Source: Flavobacteriales bacterium BRH_c54 (GTDB lineage Bacteria; Bacteroidota; Bacteroidia; Flavobacteriales_E; Vicingaceae). Taken from it: a stretch of DNA of 33,638 nt. The notes under the pieces were generated by a model. That model had not been told where the DNA came from. It saw only the letters and a list, made by a program, of their open reading frames with translations, and ran no database searches. Shown here piece by piece: positions 24,965-32,710 of the stretch (position 1 is its first letter; every line of letters starts with the position of its first letter). Position numbers and translations under genes: made by a program. Where the stretch lies: contig LADZ01000058.1 in assembly GCA_000961845.1 (NCBI GenBank), positions 1 to 33,638 of the forward strand. The letters run 5' to 3'.

Positions 24965-24975
24965 AGTTGTTAGGT

Positions 24976-25548
24976 TTAAATAAGATAAAATATAGGGAAA
25001 ATTAATATCCAGATTAAATCACACAAATGCCAATAAGTGGCAGATGATTCTACATCAAAATAATTTTTTGAGTGATAGGTGTTTTTGTTAATTCCAATAT
25101 ACATGTAAGAAAGCAGTCCTATTCCAAAAAGTACATGAATAAAATGAAAACCGGTCATCATCCAATAAAAAGTAAAAAAAGTATTGTCGCTAAAACCAAT
25201 ACCTTGTTCTATTTTAACGTAGTATTCGGCAGATTTAATCATTAGAAAAGTTACTCCTAACAGTAAGCTGATTAAAATAGAACGAGCAGCTTTTTTATTT
25301 TCTCCGTTTTTAATAAAATGGATGCTGTTAGCAATAAAATATCCGCTAATAATCAAAACTATTGTATTTATTGTTCCGATTAAGGGGTTTAGTTGTTGTT
25401 GAGCTTCTTGAAATAAAGTAAGCTCTTCTGTTCGGTAGTTCAGAAAAACCATAATTCCGCCTAAAAAGGTAAAAATTTCTAAAATAATTAACAACCAGAT
25501 GAGTATGCCACCTGGTGGGTAGTAAATAGATTTATGTTGTTCATTCAT
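24976..25548 (-). CDS. norE: NorE-like protein (cytochrome c oxidase subunit III family)
   Basis: 190 residues with five membrane segments. GFHFIHVLFGIGLLSYMYIG and SSATYWHLCDLIWILIFPIFYL are the family's typical late motifs (HxxH-like FHFIHV and YWHxxDxxW). The family is subunit III of heme-copper oxidases; the short single-gene form next to norCBQD is NorE. It starts 13 bp after norD and is followed closely by norF. A role in assembly or stability of NO reductase is known for the family only in general terms. Confidence 0.82.
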   Translation of the reverse strand: MNEQHKSIYYPPGGILIWLLIILEIFTFLGGIMVFLNYRTEELTLFQEAQQQLNPLIGTINTIVLIISGYFIANSIHFIKNGENKKAARSILISLLLGVTFLMIKSAEYYVKIEQGIGFSDNTFFTFYWMMTGFHFIHVLFGIGLLSYMYIGINKNTYHSKNYFDVESSATYWHLCDLIWILIFPIFYLI

Positions 25549-25561
25549 TTTAATAGCTTTG

Positions 25562-27328
25562 TTAGGTTAACATTAATTGTTTATAAAATTTAGCAAAAGC
25601 ATAAGGCAGCTCTGTCGGATTGGGAAGTATGGCGTAGTTTTTATGTCCGAACATTTGAGGTAAATAGTATTTTGCTTGAGCTTCTATAGCCAACGAGAAT
25701 GTTTTTATGTGTTTGTTTTTGAGTTCTTGTAATGCTTTTTTTACATCATGAATACCGTATTGTCCTTCGTAAGTGTCGTAATCATTAGGTTTGCCATCAG
25801 AAAGTAAGATAATCCACTTTTTTTGAGTGGGTTCTTGTTCTATTAAACTTCCGGCATGGCGAAGAGCTGTACCAATTCTGGTGAAATCTTCAGCTTCTAT
25901 AGCACCAATTTTATTACGAGCTTTTATCCAATTTTCATTAAAGGTTTTTATGCTTTTGTAAGAGCAGTTATTTCTCGTTCTGGATGAAAAAGTATCTATC
26001 TGAAAATTAACATTAAACTCGTTGAGGGCTTCTCCAAAAAGTAACACAGCGGTTTTTTCTACATCTAATACTTTGTGGTTGTTGGCATACCCATCTGCCG
26101 AAAGGCTGGTGTCCATCAATAATAAAACAGAAAGGTCTTTTTTTCTTTTTCGGGAAGTGTTGTAAATTTTTTCCGAAGGTGTTTTGTTGCTAAAAATTTC
26201 GGTTAACGCATCGGTTGTAGCGTCAATATTAATTTCTTCGCCAAAATTTACTCGGGTAATTTTTTCATATTCCTGATGAATGTTTGCAAATATTTTGAGC
26301 AGATGTTGCTTGGTTTTTTTGTTTTTACTAATTATTTGTTGAGCAAAGTCAGTATTGTTTTGTGAGGCTTTTTTAGGAAATACCCGACAAAAGTCTGTTT
26401 TGTAAATTCTGTTTTTGTAATCCCATTCATCGTAATGCAAAAAATGACTTTCAGCATTATCTGTTTCGGCTAAAATGGAGTTGGTGCTATTTACAAATTC
26501 TGCCTGATATACAGAATGATTGGACTCATCGGTTCTAATAGTATGTTTTAAGCTCAGCTCTCTTAATGCTTCTTCATCATCGCTTAAGGTGTCATCGCCA
26601 TCCATCTCTTTAAATGTACCGTTAAACTCCGATAGGGTATCTACTTTTTCGAACTGATTATGAGCCACACTGTCTTCTGCTTGTTTCTGATCTATAGCAA
26701 CTGTTTCTACTTCATCACTTGGATTAGCAGCTAATTCGGTAGTGATTTCATTTTCTTCCAACAGACTTTTTAAATCATTTAAAGCTTCAGTTTTGGCATT
26801 AAAAGCTTTTTGATTGATGCGCATCCATTTGCCATAAAGCCAACTGTAGTCAGGAGCTAATTCTTTACCGGCATAATAGTTTTCAAGATTGGTTTTCTGA
26901 TTTTTATAAATGGATTTGGTGGCAGGATATTCATTAAATAAAGCCGATAAAATATGTTCTGCATTTTCTAACGCTTTTTCTTTTGCTTCTAAGGCTGTAA
27001 ATTCATCATCATCTTTCCAATTTAATTTTAACTGCTGTTGAACAGATAAATATAGTGTTCTGAAAAGGTAGAAATTAATATTATCTTCGGTAGTAAGGTT
27101 AAAAGATACTTTTTCGGGCAAATAAAAATTTAAACCCGACCAGCCACCTTCACGTTCTGAAGTGATAATATCGTTTTGTAAACCAGACAAAGCTCTTGCC
27201 AGAAGTGTTAGTCTGGGTTTTAAAGGTTCTAAAACTACTGTTCTAACTTGTTCCTCTTCATCAACTTTGTCGGTGAATTTTTTATAGAATTTATAAAACC
27301 TTTTAAATAATATTTGATCGATTTCCAT
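25562..27328 (-). CDS. norD: NorD, von Willebrand factor A domain protein for NO reductase maturation
   Basis: 588 residues, no signal peptide. The C-terminal third is a VWA domain with the metal-binding motif DTSLS (LLLMDTSLSADG), IDTFSSRTRN and IILLSDGKPNDYD. The N-terminal two thirds is helical and acidic, as in NorD. It works with the AAA+ protein NorQ to load or insert metal (FeB iron) into NorB; the equivalent pair in Rubisco activation is CbbO/CbbQ. It begins 75 bp after norQ. Confidence 0.9.
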   Translation of the reverse strand: MEIDQILFKRFYKFYKKFTDKVDEEEQVRTVVLEPLKPRLTLLARALSGLQNDIITSEREGGWSGLNFYLPEKVSFNLTTEDNINFYLFRTLYLSVQQQLKLNWKDDDEFTALEAKEKALENAEHILSALFNEYPATKSIYKNQKTNLENYYAGKELAPDYSWLYGKWMRINQKAFNAKTEALNDLKSLLEENEITTELAANPSDEVETVAIDQKQAEDSVAHNQFEKVDTLSEFNGTFKEMDGDDTLSDDEEALRELSLKHTIRTDESNHSVYQAEFVNSTNSILAETDNAESHFLHYDEWDYKNRIYKTDFCRVFPKKASQNNTDFAQQIISKNKKTKQHLLKIFANIHQEYEKITRVNFGEEINIDATTDALTEIFSNKTPSEKIYNTSRKRKKDLSVLLLMDTSLSADGYANNHKVLDVEKTAVLLFGEALNEFNVNFQIDTFSSRTRNNCSYKSIKTFNENWIKARNKIGAIEAEDFTRIGTALRHAGSLIEQEPTQKKWIILLSDGKPNDYDTYEGQYGIHDVKKALQELKNKHIKTFSLAIEAQAKYYLPQMFGHKNYAILPNPTELPYAFAKFYKQLMLT

Positions 27329-27403
27329 GCTTGAATAAGTTTAAGGTTCTTGAAATTTGAGGTTATTTGTTAAGCTCCTAACTTCCGTCTTCCGACTTCA
27401 ATC

Positions 27404-28177
27404 TCACAAACTCAAACTAATTAAATCTTTAATAGCATTAGTGGTATCTTCATCATCGCTCAAAGGTTCGGCAATGGCTACATCGCACGAAAGTCGTTGA
27501 GGTAAGCCGCTTTTAATTAATAAAGCAGCATCAACCAGTAAACGAGTAGAAACTGTTTCTGCCAAACCGAGTTCTGTTAGGTTTCTGATTTTAGCTCCAA
27601 GTTTTACTAATTTATTAGCAGTTTCATTATCAATACCTGTTTCTTTTATTAAAATTTCAGATTCAATTTCTTTTTTAGGATAGTTGAATGATAAGGAGAT
27701 GAATCGTTGACGAGTAGAAGGTTTTAGTTCTTTAAAACCTCTTTGATAACCGGGGTTATAAGTAGCAACTAACATAAAGTTTTCATCGGCAGTAATGGTT
27801 TCACCAGTTTTATCTATGTACAAACTTCTACGGTGGTCGGTTAGTGAGTGTAGTGCTACAATAATGTCCGGACGAGCTTCTGCAATTTCATCTAAATATA
27901 AAAAGGCACCTTCTTTTACAGCTCTGGTCATGGGGCCATCTATCCAAACAGTTTCAGCACCTTTTAAAATGTATCTGCCAATTAAATCGGTGGAGGAAGT
28001 TTCTTCATGACAAGCAATGGTGTATAGTTTTTTACCCATTTTTTGAGCCATAAATTCCACAAACCTTGATTTCCCAGTTCCGGTTGGTCCTTTGAGCAAA
28101 AGAGGTAACTTATTTTTATAAGCATGTTCAAAAATTTCTTGCTCTTTATCTATTGATTTATAAAATATTGTTTCCAT
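27404..28177 (-). CDS. norQ: NorQ, MoxR-type AAA+ ATPase for NO reductase maturation
   Basis: 257 residues from the start chosen at 28177 (METIFYKSID); the frame extends to 28267 but that part would run through the norB terminator. Walker A is G30-PTGTGKS37, Walker B is FLYLDE near residue 95, and sensor-like NPGYQRGFKEL and STRQRF follow. This is the NorQ/CbbQ group. With NorD it drives metal insertion into NorB using ATP. A TATTTTTA sequence upstream of the start could serve as a weak promoter after the terminator. Confidence 0.92.
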   Translation of the reverse strand: METIFYKSIDKEQEIFEHAYKNKLPLLLKGPTGTGKSRFVEFMAQKMGKKLYTIACHEETSSTDLIGRYILKGAETVWIDGPMTRAVKEGAFLYLDEIAEARPDIIVALHSLTDHRRSLYIDKTGETITADENFMLVATYNPGYQRGFKELKPSTRQRFISLSFNYPKKEIESEILIKETGIDNETANKLVKLGAKIRNLTELGLAETVSTRLLVDAALLIKSGLPQRLSCDVAIAEPLSDDEDTTNAIKDLISLSL

Positions 28178-28214
28178 GATTTTTTTAGTTAAGTGGTTAT
28201 AAAAATAGTTTCTA

Positions 28215-28256
28215 GAAAAAACAGGGGGCTTAAAATTATGAGCTTTTCGCCCCCTG
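28215..28256 (-). terminator. Intrinsic terminator or attenuator between norB and norQ
   Basis: On the minus strand CAGGGGGC and GCCCCCTG form a perfect 8-bp GC-rich stem (28256-28249 and 28229-28222), followed directly by six Ts and TCTAG. It lies 28 bp after the norB stop. It should stop most transcripts after norCB and let less reach norQDEF. Confidence 0.82.
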
Positions 28257-28283
28257 ATTCCCATCAATCAATAACAAAATTTA

Positions 28284-29621
28284 TTATGATGCAGCTACAA
28301 GAGCTTCATTGGTTGGTTTTCCGAATTTAAAAAAGTTGATAATATACAATGTTACTCCTGTTGTAAAACCTGAAGCACAAAGTACTAACACTAAAAAGTG
28401 AGGTTCAATTTCCTTTTGAGTTTCCATGAAGTCAACTCCTAAAATTCTTTCTAAATAAACTTGAGCAACACCTGCAACACCAAATGCTACTGTCATACCA
28501 ATCATTCCAATATTACTTAACCAAAAGGCGTATTGAGAAATTCCGTTGTTGAATAATTTTCTTCCGGTAAGGTTAGGCATTGCATAAGCTATAATTGCTA
28601 ACACTATCATTGCGTAAGCTCCCCAGAAAGCCATGTGTCCGTGCATTGCTGTTACTAAAGTTCCGTGAGTGTAAAGGTTTACATTTGGTAACGTATGGGC
28701 AGCACCAAGTAAACCAGCACCAACAAATGAAGTAATTGCAGCACCTAACGTCCAGTTTAAAGCGGTTTTGTTTGGATGTTTTTTCTCTCCTTTTCTGTAC
28801 ATATTTAGAGCGAATAAAGCCATTGCTAAGAAAGCTAATGGTTCTAATGCTGAGAAGATACCTCCAATCCATAACCAGTAAGAAGGGGCTCCAATGTAGT
28901 AAAAGTGGTGTCCAGTTCCTAAAATACCTGATAAGAAAGTTAATCCTACAATTACGTACAGCCATTTTTCAATAACTTCTCTATCAACACCAGTAATTTT
29001 AATTAATAAGAAAGCTAAAATACCTCCCATAATTAATTCCCAAACGCCTTCAACCCAAAGGTGAACTACGTACCATCTGTAAAAAGAGTCTAAAGTTTGA
29101 CTATCAAACCAAATCATTCCGGGTAAGTAGAGTAGGGCAGAGAATAATAATCCCATAGTTAAAACTAAAGCTGTTGTGGTTTGTCTTTTTCCTTTAAATA
29201 AGGTCATTAATATATTAAATAAGAAGGCTAACACATTAACCACCACTAAATAATCTAGTGGACGAGGAATTTCTAAGAATTTACGTCCTTCCCACCAGTT
29301 GAAGTGGTAAGCAATAACTGCTGTAACACCAACTGCTAAAAAGCTAATAAGTTGTATGTAGGCAAGTTTTGGTGAGTACAATTCATTTTGCGATTCTTCA
29401 GGGATGATGTAATAAGCGGAACCCATAAATCCTAATAACAACCAACAAACTAACAAGTTGGTATGAACTGCTCGTGCAGTATTAAAGGGAATAAAATCGT
29501 GTAAACCATCCATTCCCATGTGGGCAAACCCCATTATAAAACCATAAACGATTTGCAGAGCTAATAGTCCTAATGCCGATAGGAAGAACCAATAAGCTAC
29601 TTTTTGTGTTGTATATTTCAT
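28284..29621 (-). CDS. norB: Nitric oxide reductase catalytic subunit NorB (cNOR type)
   Basis: 445 residues, about 12 membrane helices. The heme b and FeB ligands can be seen: H in ARAVHTNLL, HLWVEGVWEL, the HH pair in GTGHHFYYIG, and HGHMAFWGAY. The short N-terminus and the adjacent norC show the cytochrome-c-dependent type rather than the quinol type (qNor). It reduces NO to N2O in the cytoplasmic membrane with electrons from NorC. It starts 26 bp after norC. Confidence 0.96.
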   Translation of the reverse strand: MKYTTQKVAYWFFLSALGLLALQIVYGFIMGFAHMGMDGLHDFIPFNTARAVHTNLLVCWLLLGFMGSAYYIIPEESQNELYSPKLAYIQLISFLAVGVTAVIAYHFNWWEGRKFLEIPRPLDYLVVVNVLAFLFNILMTLFKGKRQTTTALVLTMGLLFSALLYLPGMIWFDSQTLDSFYRWYVVHLWVEGVWELIMGGILAFLLIKITGVDREVIEKWLYVIVGLTFLSGILGTGHHFYYIGAPSYWLWIGGIFSALEPLAFLAMALFALNMYRKGEKKHPNKTALNWTLGAAITSFVGAGLLGAAHTLPNVNLYTHGTLVTAMHGHMAFWGAYAMIVLAIIAYAMPNLTGRKLFNNGISQYAFWLSNIGMIGMTVAFGVAGVAQVYLERILGVDFMETQKEIEPHFLVLVLCASGFTTGVTLYIINFFKFGKPTNEALVAAS

Positions 29622-29647
29622 GATATTAAATTTTAGTTATTGTTTAA

Positions 29648-30091
29648 TTATTTAGTTTTTTTAATTTCATATTTTGGTTTAGCAGGGAAACCGTTTAAGT
29701 CAACCTTTCCTATCCATTCAAAATACGATATAAGGTTGTTGGCTTCTTCTTCAGAAAAACCATAAGCCACCATTTTTCTTCCACTGGTATGCTCTCCCCA
29801 AGGAGTTGGCGACATTAAAACACCTTTTACATAAGGAGCACCTCTACGTTCAATTACTTTGGTAAGCTCAGGTGCATAATAGGCACCTTCTCCAAATATG
29901 GTATGACAGCCCATGCAGTTGTTGGCTTCCCATAAATGTTTTCCGGCAACAACTTCTGGTGTTATTTTATCTGCATTGGTTTGGTCGTCATGCTTGTTTA
30001 CATGAGTGTCGTACGACAATCCAAGAAATAATACGGAGAAAATAATTGTTCCTGCTAGGAAGAATATTTTCGCTTGACTTTTTGTTAGCAT
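29648..30091 (-). CDS. norC: Nitric oxide reductase cytochrome c subunit NorC
   Basis: 147 residues. An N-terminal membrane anchor (about residues 9-27) is followed by one cytochrome c domain with C59-MGC-H63 and the family stretch GEGAYYAPELTKVIERRG. NorC passes electrons from periplasmic cytochromes to NorB. It is the first gene of the nor unit and is preceded by two FNR-type sites and a candidate Rrf2 operator, so it should be induced without oxygen and in the presence of NO. Confidence 0.95.
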   Translation of the reverse strand: MLTKSQAKIFFLAGTIIFSVLFLGLSYDTHVNKHDDQTNADKITPEVVAGKHLWEANNCMGCHTIFGEGAYYAPELTKVIERRGAPYVKGVLMSPTPWGEHTSGRKMVAYGFSEEEANNLISYFEWIGKVDLNGFPAKPKYEIKKTK

Positions 30092-30131
30092 AGCTTTTTG
30101 TTTTTAGTTTATAATTATTTTAATAAATATT

Positions 30132-30152
30132 AAAAGACCTTTATATCTTTTA
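30132..30152. promoter_or_regulatory. Candidate Rrf2/NsrR-type operator at norC
   Basis: The motif AAAAGACCTWWATATCTTTT plus one base occurs here and at 32714-32734 upstream of ric, identical at 19 of 21 positions. Its ends AAAAGA and TCTTTT form an inverted repeat over an 8-nt centre. Here it covers the predicted norC transcription start, a repressor position. Known NsrR sites have similar AAGAT-ATCTT ends. Confidence 0.5.
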
Positions 30153-30156
30153 TTTT

Positions 30157-30200
30157 CAAAAATACAGATAACCTCTTATTATGGTTGTTGATATAAATCA
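30157..30200 (-). promoter_or_regulatory. FNR-type promoter of norC
   Basis: TGATATAAATCA (30189-30200), a perfect site, is followed on the minus strand after 24 nt by a perfect -7 element TATTTTTG (30164-30157). The gap is one base longer than at the other promoters. Predicted start near 30152, about 60 nt before the norC ATG. Confidence 0.7.
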
Positions 30201-30232
30201 ATTAAGACAGCTTTATTTGGAAGGAATTGGTA

Positions 30233-30244
30233 TGATATAAATCA
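30233..30244. promoter_or_regulatory. Distal FNR-type site at norC
   Basis: A second perfect TGATATAAATCA, identical in sequence to the proximal site and centred exactly 44 bp upstream of it. It lies just after the stop codon of the FNR-like regulator gene and has no -7 element of its own. Confidence 0.55.
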
Positions 30245-30255
30245 TCAATAATCTA

Positions 30256-30966
30256 CTAAATATTTACTATCTCCTTTAGTTTTTTAAGGTTGATAATTTT
30301 TATTTTTTTATTGTCTGTTTCCAGAATGTTGTCCTCTTTTAAATCAGCTAAAATTTTTGTTACCTGATTAGAGTTTAATCCTACTAATTCGGCAATATCT
30401 TGTCTGCTTAGTTCATGAGCATGATTAATTTCATTTTCTTTATTAAGCCCATAAGCAGCGATAATGGTTATTAGTGCTTTAGCAACTTTTTCTCTAACGT
30501 TAAAAATGGCGAGGTCTCTAAGTTTGTTTTCCCCGTGATTAAGTTCATTAGCAAAATAAAGCATGAGGTTAAAAGTAAGTTCAGGAGTAGATTTTAATAG
30601 TTTAAAGAAAAAAGGTTTATCAAAACTACAAATCATGGTATCGGTTATAGAAGTTGCTGAAATACTAAACTTTTCGGCATCGGATAAACCTCTATGTCCA
30701 AAAATTTCACCATCAGAAATTAGGCGTATAATTTGGTCTTTACCAAAAGCTCCTTTTTTAAAAACTTTTACCCTTCCAGACTGAATGAAATTAATGCTGT
30801 CAACAAAATTTCCTTCCATAAAAATTAATTGGTTTTTAGTGTATCTATTGACGAATTTGTTTTCATGTATTCTAACAGATTGTTCAATATTATCTAAACA
30901 ATGCTTTTTAATGAAACAATTGGTGTTTTCACAATCTATACAATTAATTTTATTGTTATGCCTCAT
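30256..30966 (-). CDS. CRP/FNR family regulator with FNR-like Fe-S cysteines
   Basis: 236 residues: cyclic-nucleotide-type sensor domain (about 40-150) and winged helix (about 155-236). Five cysteines suggest a [4Fe-4S] sensor: C9-x2-C12-x4-C17-x5-C23 at the N-terminus and C113, which aligns with C122 of E. coli FNR. The recognition helix reads LSRQDIAELVGLNSNQVTKI; residues matching E. coli FNR E209, S212 and R213 are N200, T203 and K204. It is the likely regulator of the FNR-type sites in this window. It is last in the ric-Rrf2-cytochrome operon and lies just upstream of norC. Confidence 0.88.
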   Translation of the reverse strand: MRHNNKINCIDCENTNCFIKKHCLDNIEQSVRIHENKFVNRYTKNQLIFMEGNFVDSINFIQSGRVKVFKKGAFGKDQIIRLISDGEIFGHRGLSDAEKFSISATSITDTMICSFDKPFFFKLLKSTPELTFNLMLYFANELNHGENKLRDLAIFNVREKVAKALITIIAAYGLNKENEINHAHELSRQDIAELVGLNSNQVTKILADLKEDNILETDNKKIKIINLKKLKEIVNI

Positions 30967-30991
30967 AAATTTTATGGAAGGAAATAAAAAA

Positions 30992-31423
30992 TTATTTGTT
31001 GCTTAATATGTAATCAGTTAATGCATTCAATTCTGCTTCAGGTAGTGCTTTTGTTACAGCAAGTTGTGGTTGCATAACAGCAGCTTGTGCGGGATCAACA
31101 ATAGCTTCACCTTCTTCTTTTAAGAAAGCAGTTAATCCTTCTTTATTGCCATCATAAGCAGCAGCAATATCTTTTAAAGAAGGTCCAACAGTTTTCGTTT
31201 CTAATTGGTGACAAGCTACACAACCTTTAGATGTAAATACTTCTTCACCAGAAATAGTAGCTTCAACTACTTCTTCTTTAACTTCTTCTACAATTTCTGT
31301 AGCTTCTTCAACAGCATCTTTTGCAGTTTCTTTAGTTTCTTCAGAAGAACCACCACAAGCTACCAAAGTAGCCATACCAAACATTAGGGTTATTGTTAAT
31401 ACGTTTAATGTTACTTTTTTCAT
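30992..31423 (-). CDS. Cytochrome c lipoprotein, probable denitrification electron carrier
   Basis: 143 residues. Lipobox LVAC (C23), then an acidic, Ala/Glu-rich linker to about residue 57, then a small class I cytochrome c domain with C68-VAC-H72 and the likely axial Met in AAVMQPQ. It is held to a membrane on a flexible tether and could carry electrons between the quinol-oxidising complex and NirK or NorC (inference from position). It lies 33 bp after the Rrf2 gene and 25 bp before the FNR-like gene. Confidence 0.88.
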   Translation of the reverse strand: MKKVTLNVLTITLMFGMATLVACGGSSEETKETAKDAVEEATEIVEEVKEEVVEATISGEEVFTSKGCVACHQLETKTVGPSLKDIAAAYDGNKEGLTAFLKEEGEAIVDPAQAAVMQPQLAVTKALPEAELNALTDYILSNK

Positions 31424-31456
31424 TTTTAAATTATTTTAATTGTTTTTATAATATGT

Positions 31457-31903
31457 TTAATTTTTTGTGTTTAAATTTCGGACAAAAGCATTACCATCTT
31501 CAACTTTTTTAACCAAATCGTTTATTGCTTTGGTGGAGAAAATTTTATTCAATCCTTCTCTAAAAACGATAAAGTCATCGTGTAGCGGACAAGGATGTGA
31601 GTCTGAACATTCATGCATGCCTAAGCCACATTTGTGAAAGAACGATAATCCGTCAATTATTTCAATTATTCTAATGAGCTTTATTTTACCCGATGCTTCA
31701 TTGATATAAAAGCCACCATGAGGACCTTTTGTAGACTGAAGAATGTTGTGTTTAACTAACAGTTGAAGAATTTTACTCAAAAAGTGTACAGGTAAATCTA
31801 GTTCTTCACCGATTTCTTTAATGCCAATTTTATGATTTTCGGAACCGTTATGTCCGACATAAACAATGGCTCTTAGGGCATATACACAAGATTTTGACAA
31901 CAT
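31457..31903 (-). CDS. Rrf2 family regulator, NsrR/IscR-like
   Basis: 148 residues. The start MLSKSCVYALRAIVYV and the helix-turn-helix (LDLPVHFLSKILQLLVKHN, STKGPHGGF) are typical of Rrf2. Three cysteines, C92-x6-C99-x5-C105, are placed as the Fe-S ligands of NsrR/IscR. With ric upstream and NO-handling genes around, an NO-sensing NsrR role is likely. A possible operator lies at norC and upstream of ric, so autoregulation is probable. It cannot be told from an IscR-like protein by sequence alone. Confidence 0.85.
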   Translation of the reverse strand: MLSKSCVYALRAIVYVGHNGSENHKIGIKEIGEELDLPVHFLSKILQLLVKHNILQSTKGPHGGFYINEASGKIKLIRIIEIIDGLSFFHKCGLGMHECSDSHPCPLHDDFIVFREGLNKIFSTKAINDLVKKVEDGNAFVRNLNTKN

Positions 31904-31927
31904 AATTCAGACCTCAAAATTATCAAA

Positions 31928-32650
31928 TTAATTTAACATTTCGGCTTCTAAAGCAATGGCTTTTGGAAATAAAATATTATTTTCTAAATGAATGTGTTGG
32001 AACAAATCATTTTGGAATTCTTCCAGCTTTGCGTATAAAGCTCTAAAAGTGTTGCAAGCACCCGATGGAGGATTGAAATCGTTGGTTAATTCTTTGATTT
32101 TAAAAAGAATTTCTCCGGCTCCGGTATGTTCATCTTCCATCATGTTTATAGGATTTTGTATGGTGCCAAAATGTGGTGTTGGAATTTTTTCTCCTTTCTT
32201 TTTTGCCGCAGCTAATTCTTTTATATATGGGAATAAGATGCCCTCTTCTTTTTGCATATGACTGCTTAACTCATTGGCAATTTCAATGAACAATTTGTTA
32301 ATTTCAATTGTTTCGGTGTAGTGATGTCCATGAACTTTTGCCACTTTTTCTGCATACTGAGCAATAATTAAGCTAGCTTCTTGCACGTATTTGTGGTGTG
32401 TATTAATGATGTAATCGCTAAGAAAATCTAAGTCCCAAGTGTTAAAATCATGACTACCTTGTTGCTGGTTTTCTATTTTCATGATTTCTTCTTTTAAACT
32501 AGCATAATCAATGCCTTTTTTAGCACATACTTCCTGCACAGAAACATGTCCGCCACAGCAAAAATCTATACCGTTTTTCTTAAATACATCAGCTGTTTTA
32601 ATGTTTTCTGTAACTATTTCGGCTACAGTTTTGTTATCTATGTTTTCCAT
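31928..32650 (-). CDS. ric: RIC/ScdA/YtfE family di-iron repair protein
   Basis: 240 residues. The N-terminal ScdA domain holds the CC pair C31-C32 in GIDFCCGGHVSV and C42. The hemerythrin-like domain has H85/H86, H131 with E135, H175 (MMEDEH), and H219/H221 with E223 (HIHLENNILFP). RIC proteins repair iron-sulfur clusters damaged by NO or peroxide. It is first in an operon with the Rrf2 regulator, a cytochrome and the FNR-like regulator (gaps of 24, 33 and 25 bp). Confidence 0.94.
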   Translation of the reverse strand: MENIDNKTVAEIVTENIKTADVFKKNGIDFCCGGHVSVQEVCAKKGIDYASLKEEIMKIENQQQGSHDFNTWDLDFLSDYIINTHHKYVQEASLIIAQYAEKVAKVHGHHYTETIEINKLFIEIANELSSHMQKEEGILFPYIKELAAAKKKGEKIPTPHFGTIQNPINMMEDEHTGAGEILFKIKELTNDFNPPSGACNTFRALYAKLEEFQNDLFQHIHLENNILFPKAIALEAEMLN

Positions 32651-32682
32651 AACTTTTTGGTTTTAGTTGGTTATTTATAGGG

Positions 32683-32690
32683 CAAATATA
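32683..32690 (-). promoter_or_regulatory. -7 element of the ric operon
   Basis: TATATTTG matches TAnnTTTG and predicts a start near 32678, about 28 nt before the ric ATG. No FNR-type palindrome lies at the usual spacing, in contrast to norC and nirK. Confidence 0.5.
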
Positions 32691-32710
32691 CAACTTTTTT
32701 AATACAAAAT

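Noticed and set aside
28178-28267. N-terminal extension of NorQ
   Set aside because: The extra 30 codons overlap the norB terminator hairpin, and NorQ proteins normally begin close to the METIFYK position.
28573-28965. 130-residue minus-strand frame inside norB
   Set aside because: It is a different frame of the same strand within a clear NorB sequence, has no plausible domain and is an overlap artefact of AT-rich coding DNA.
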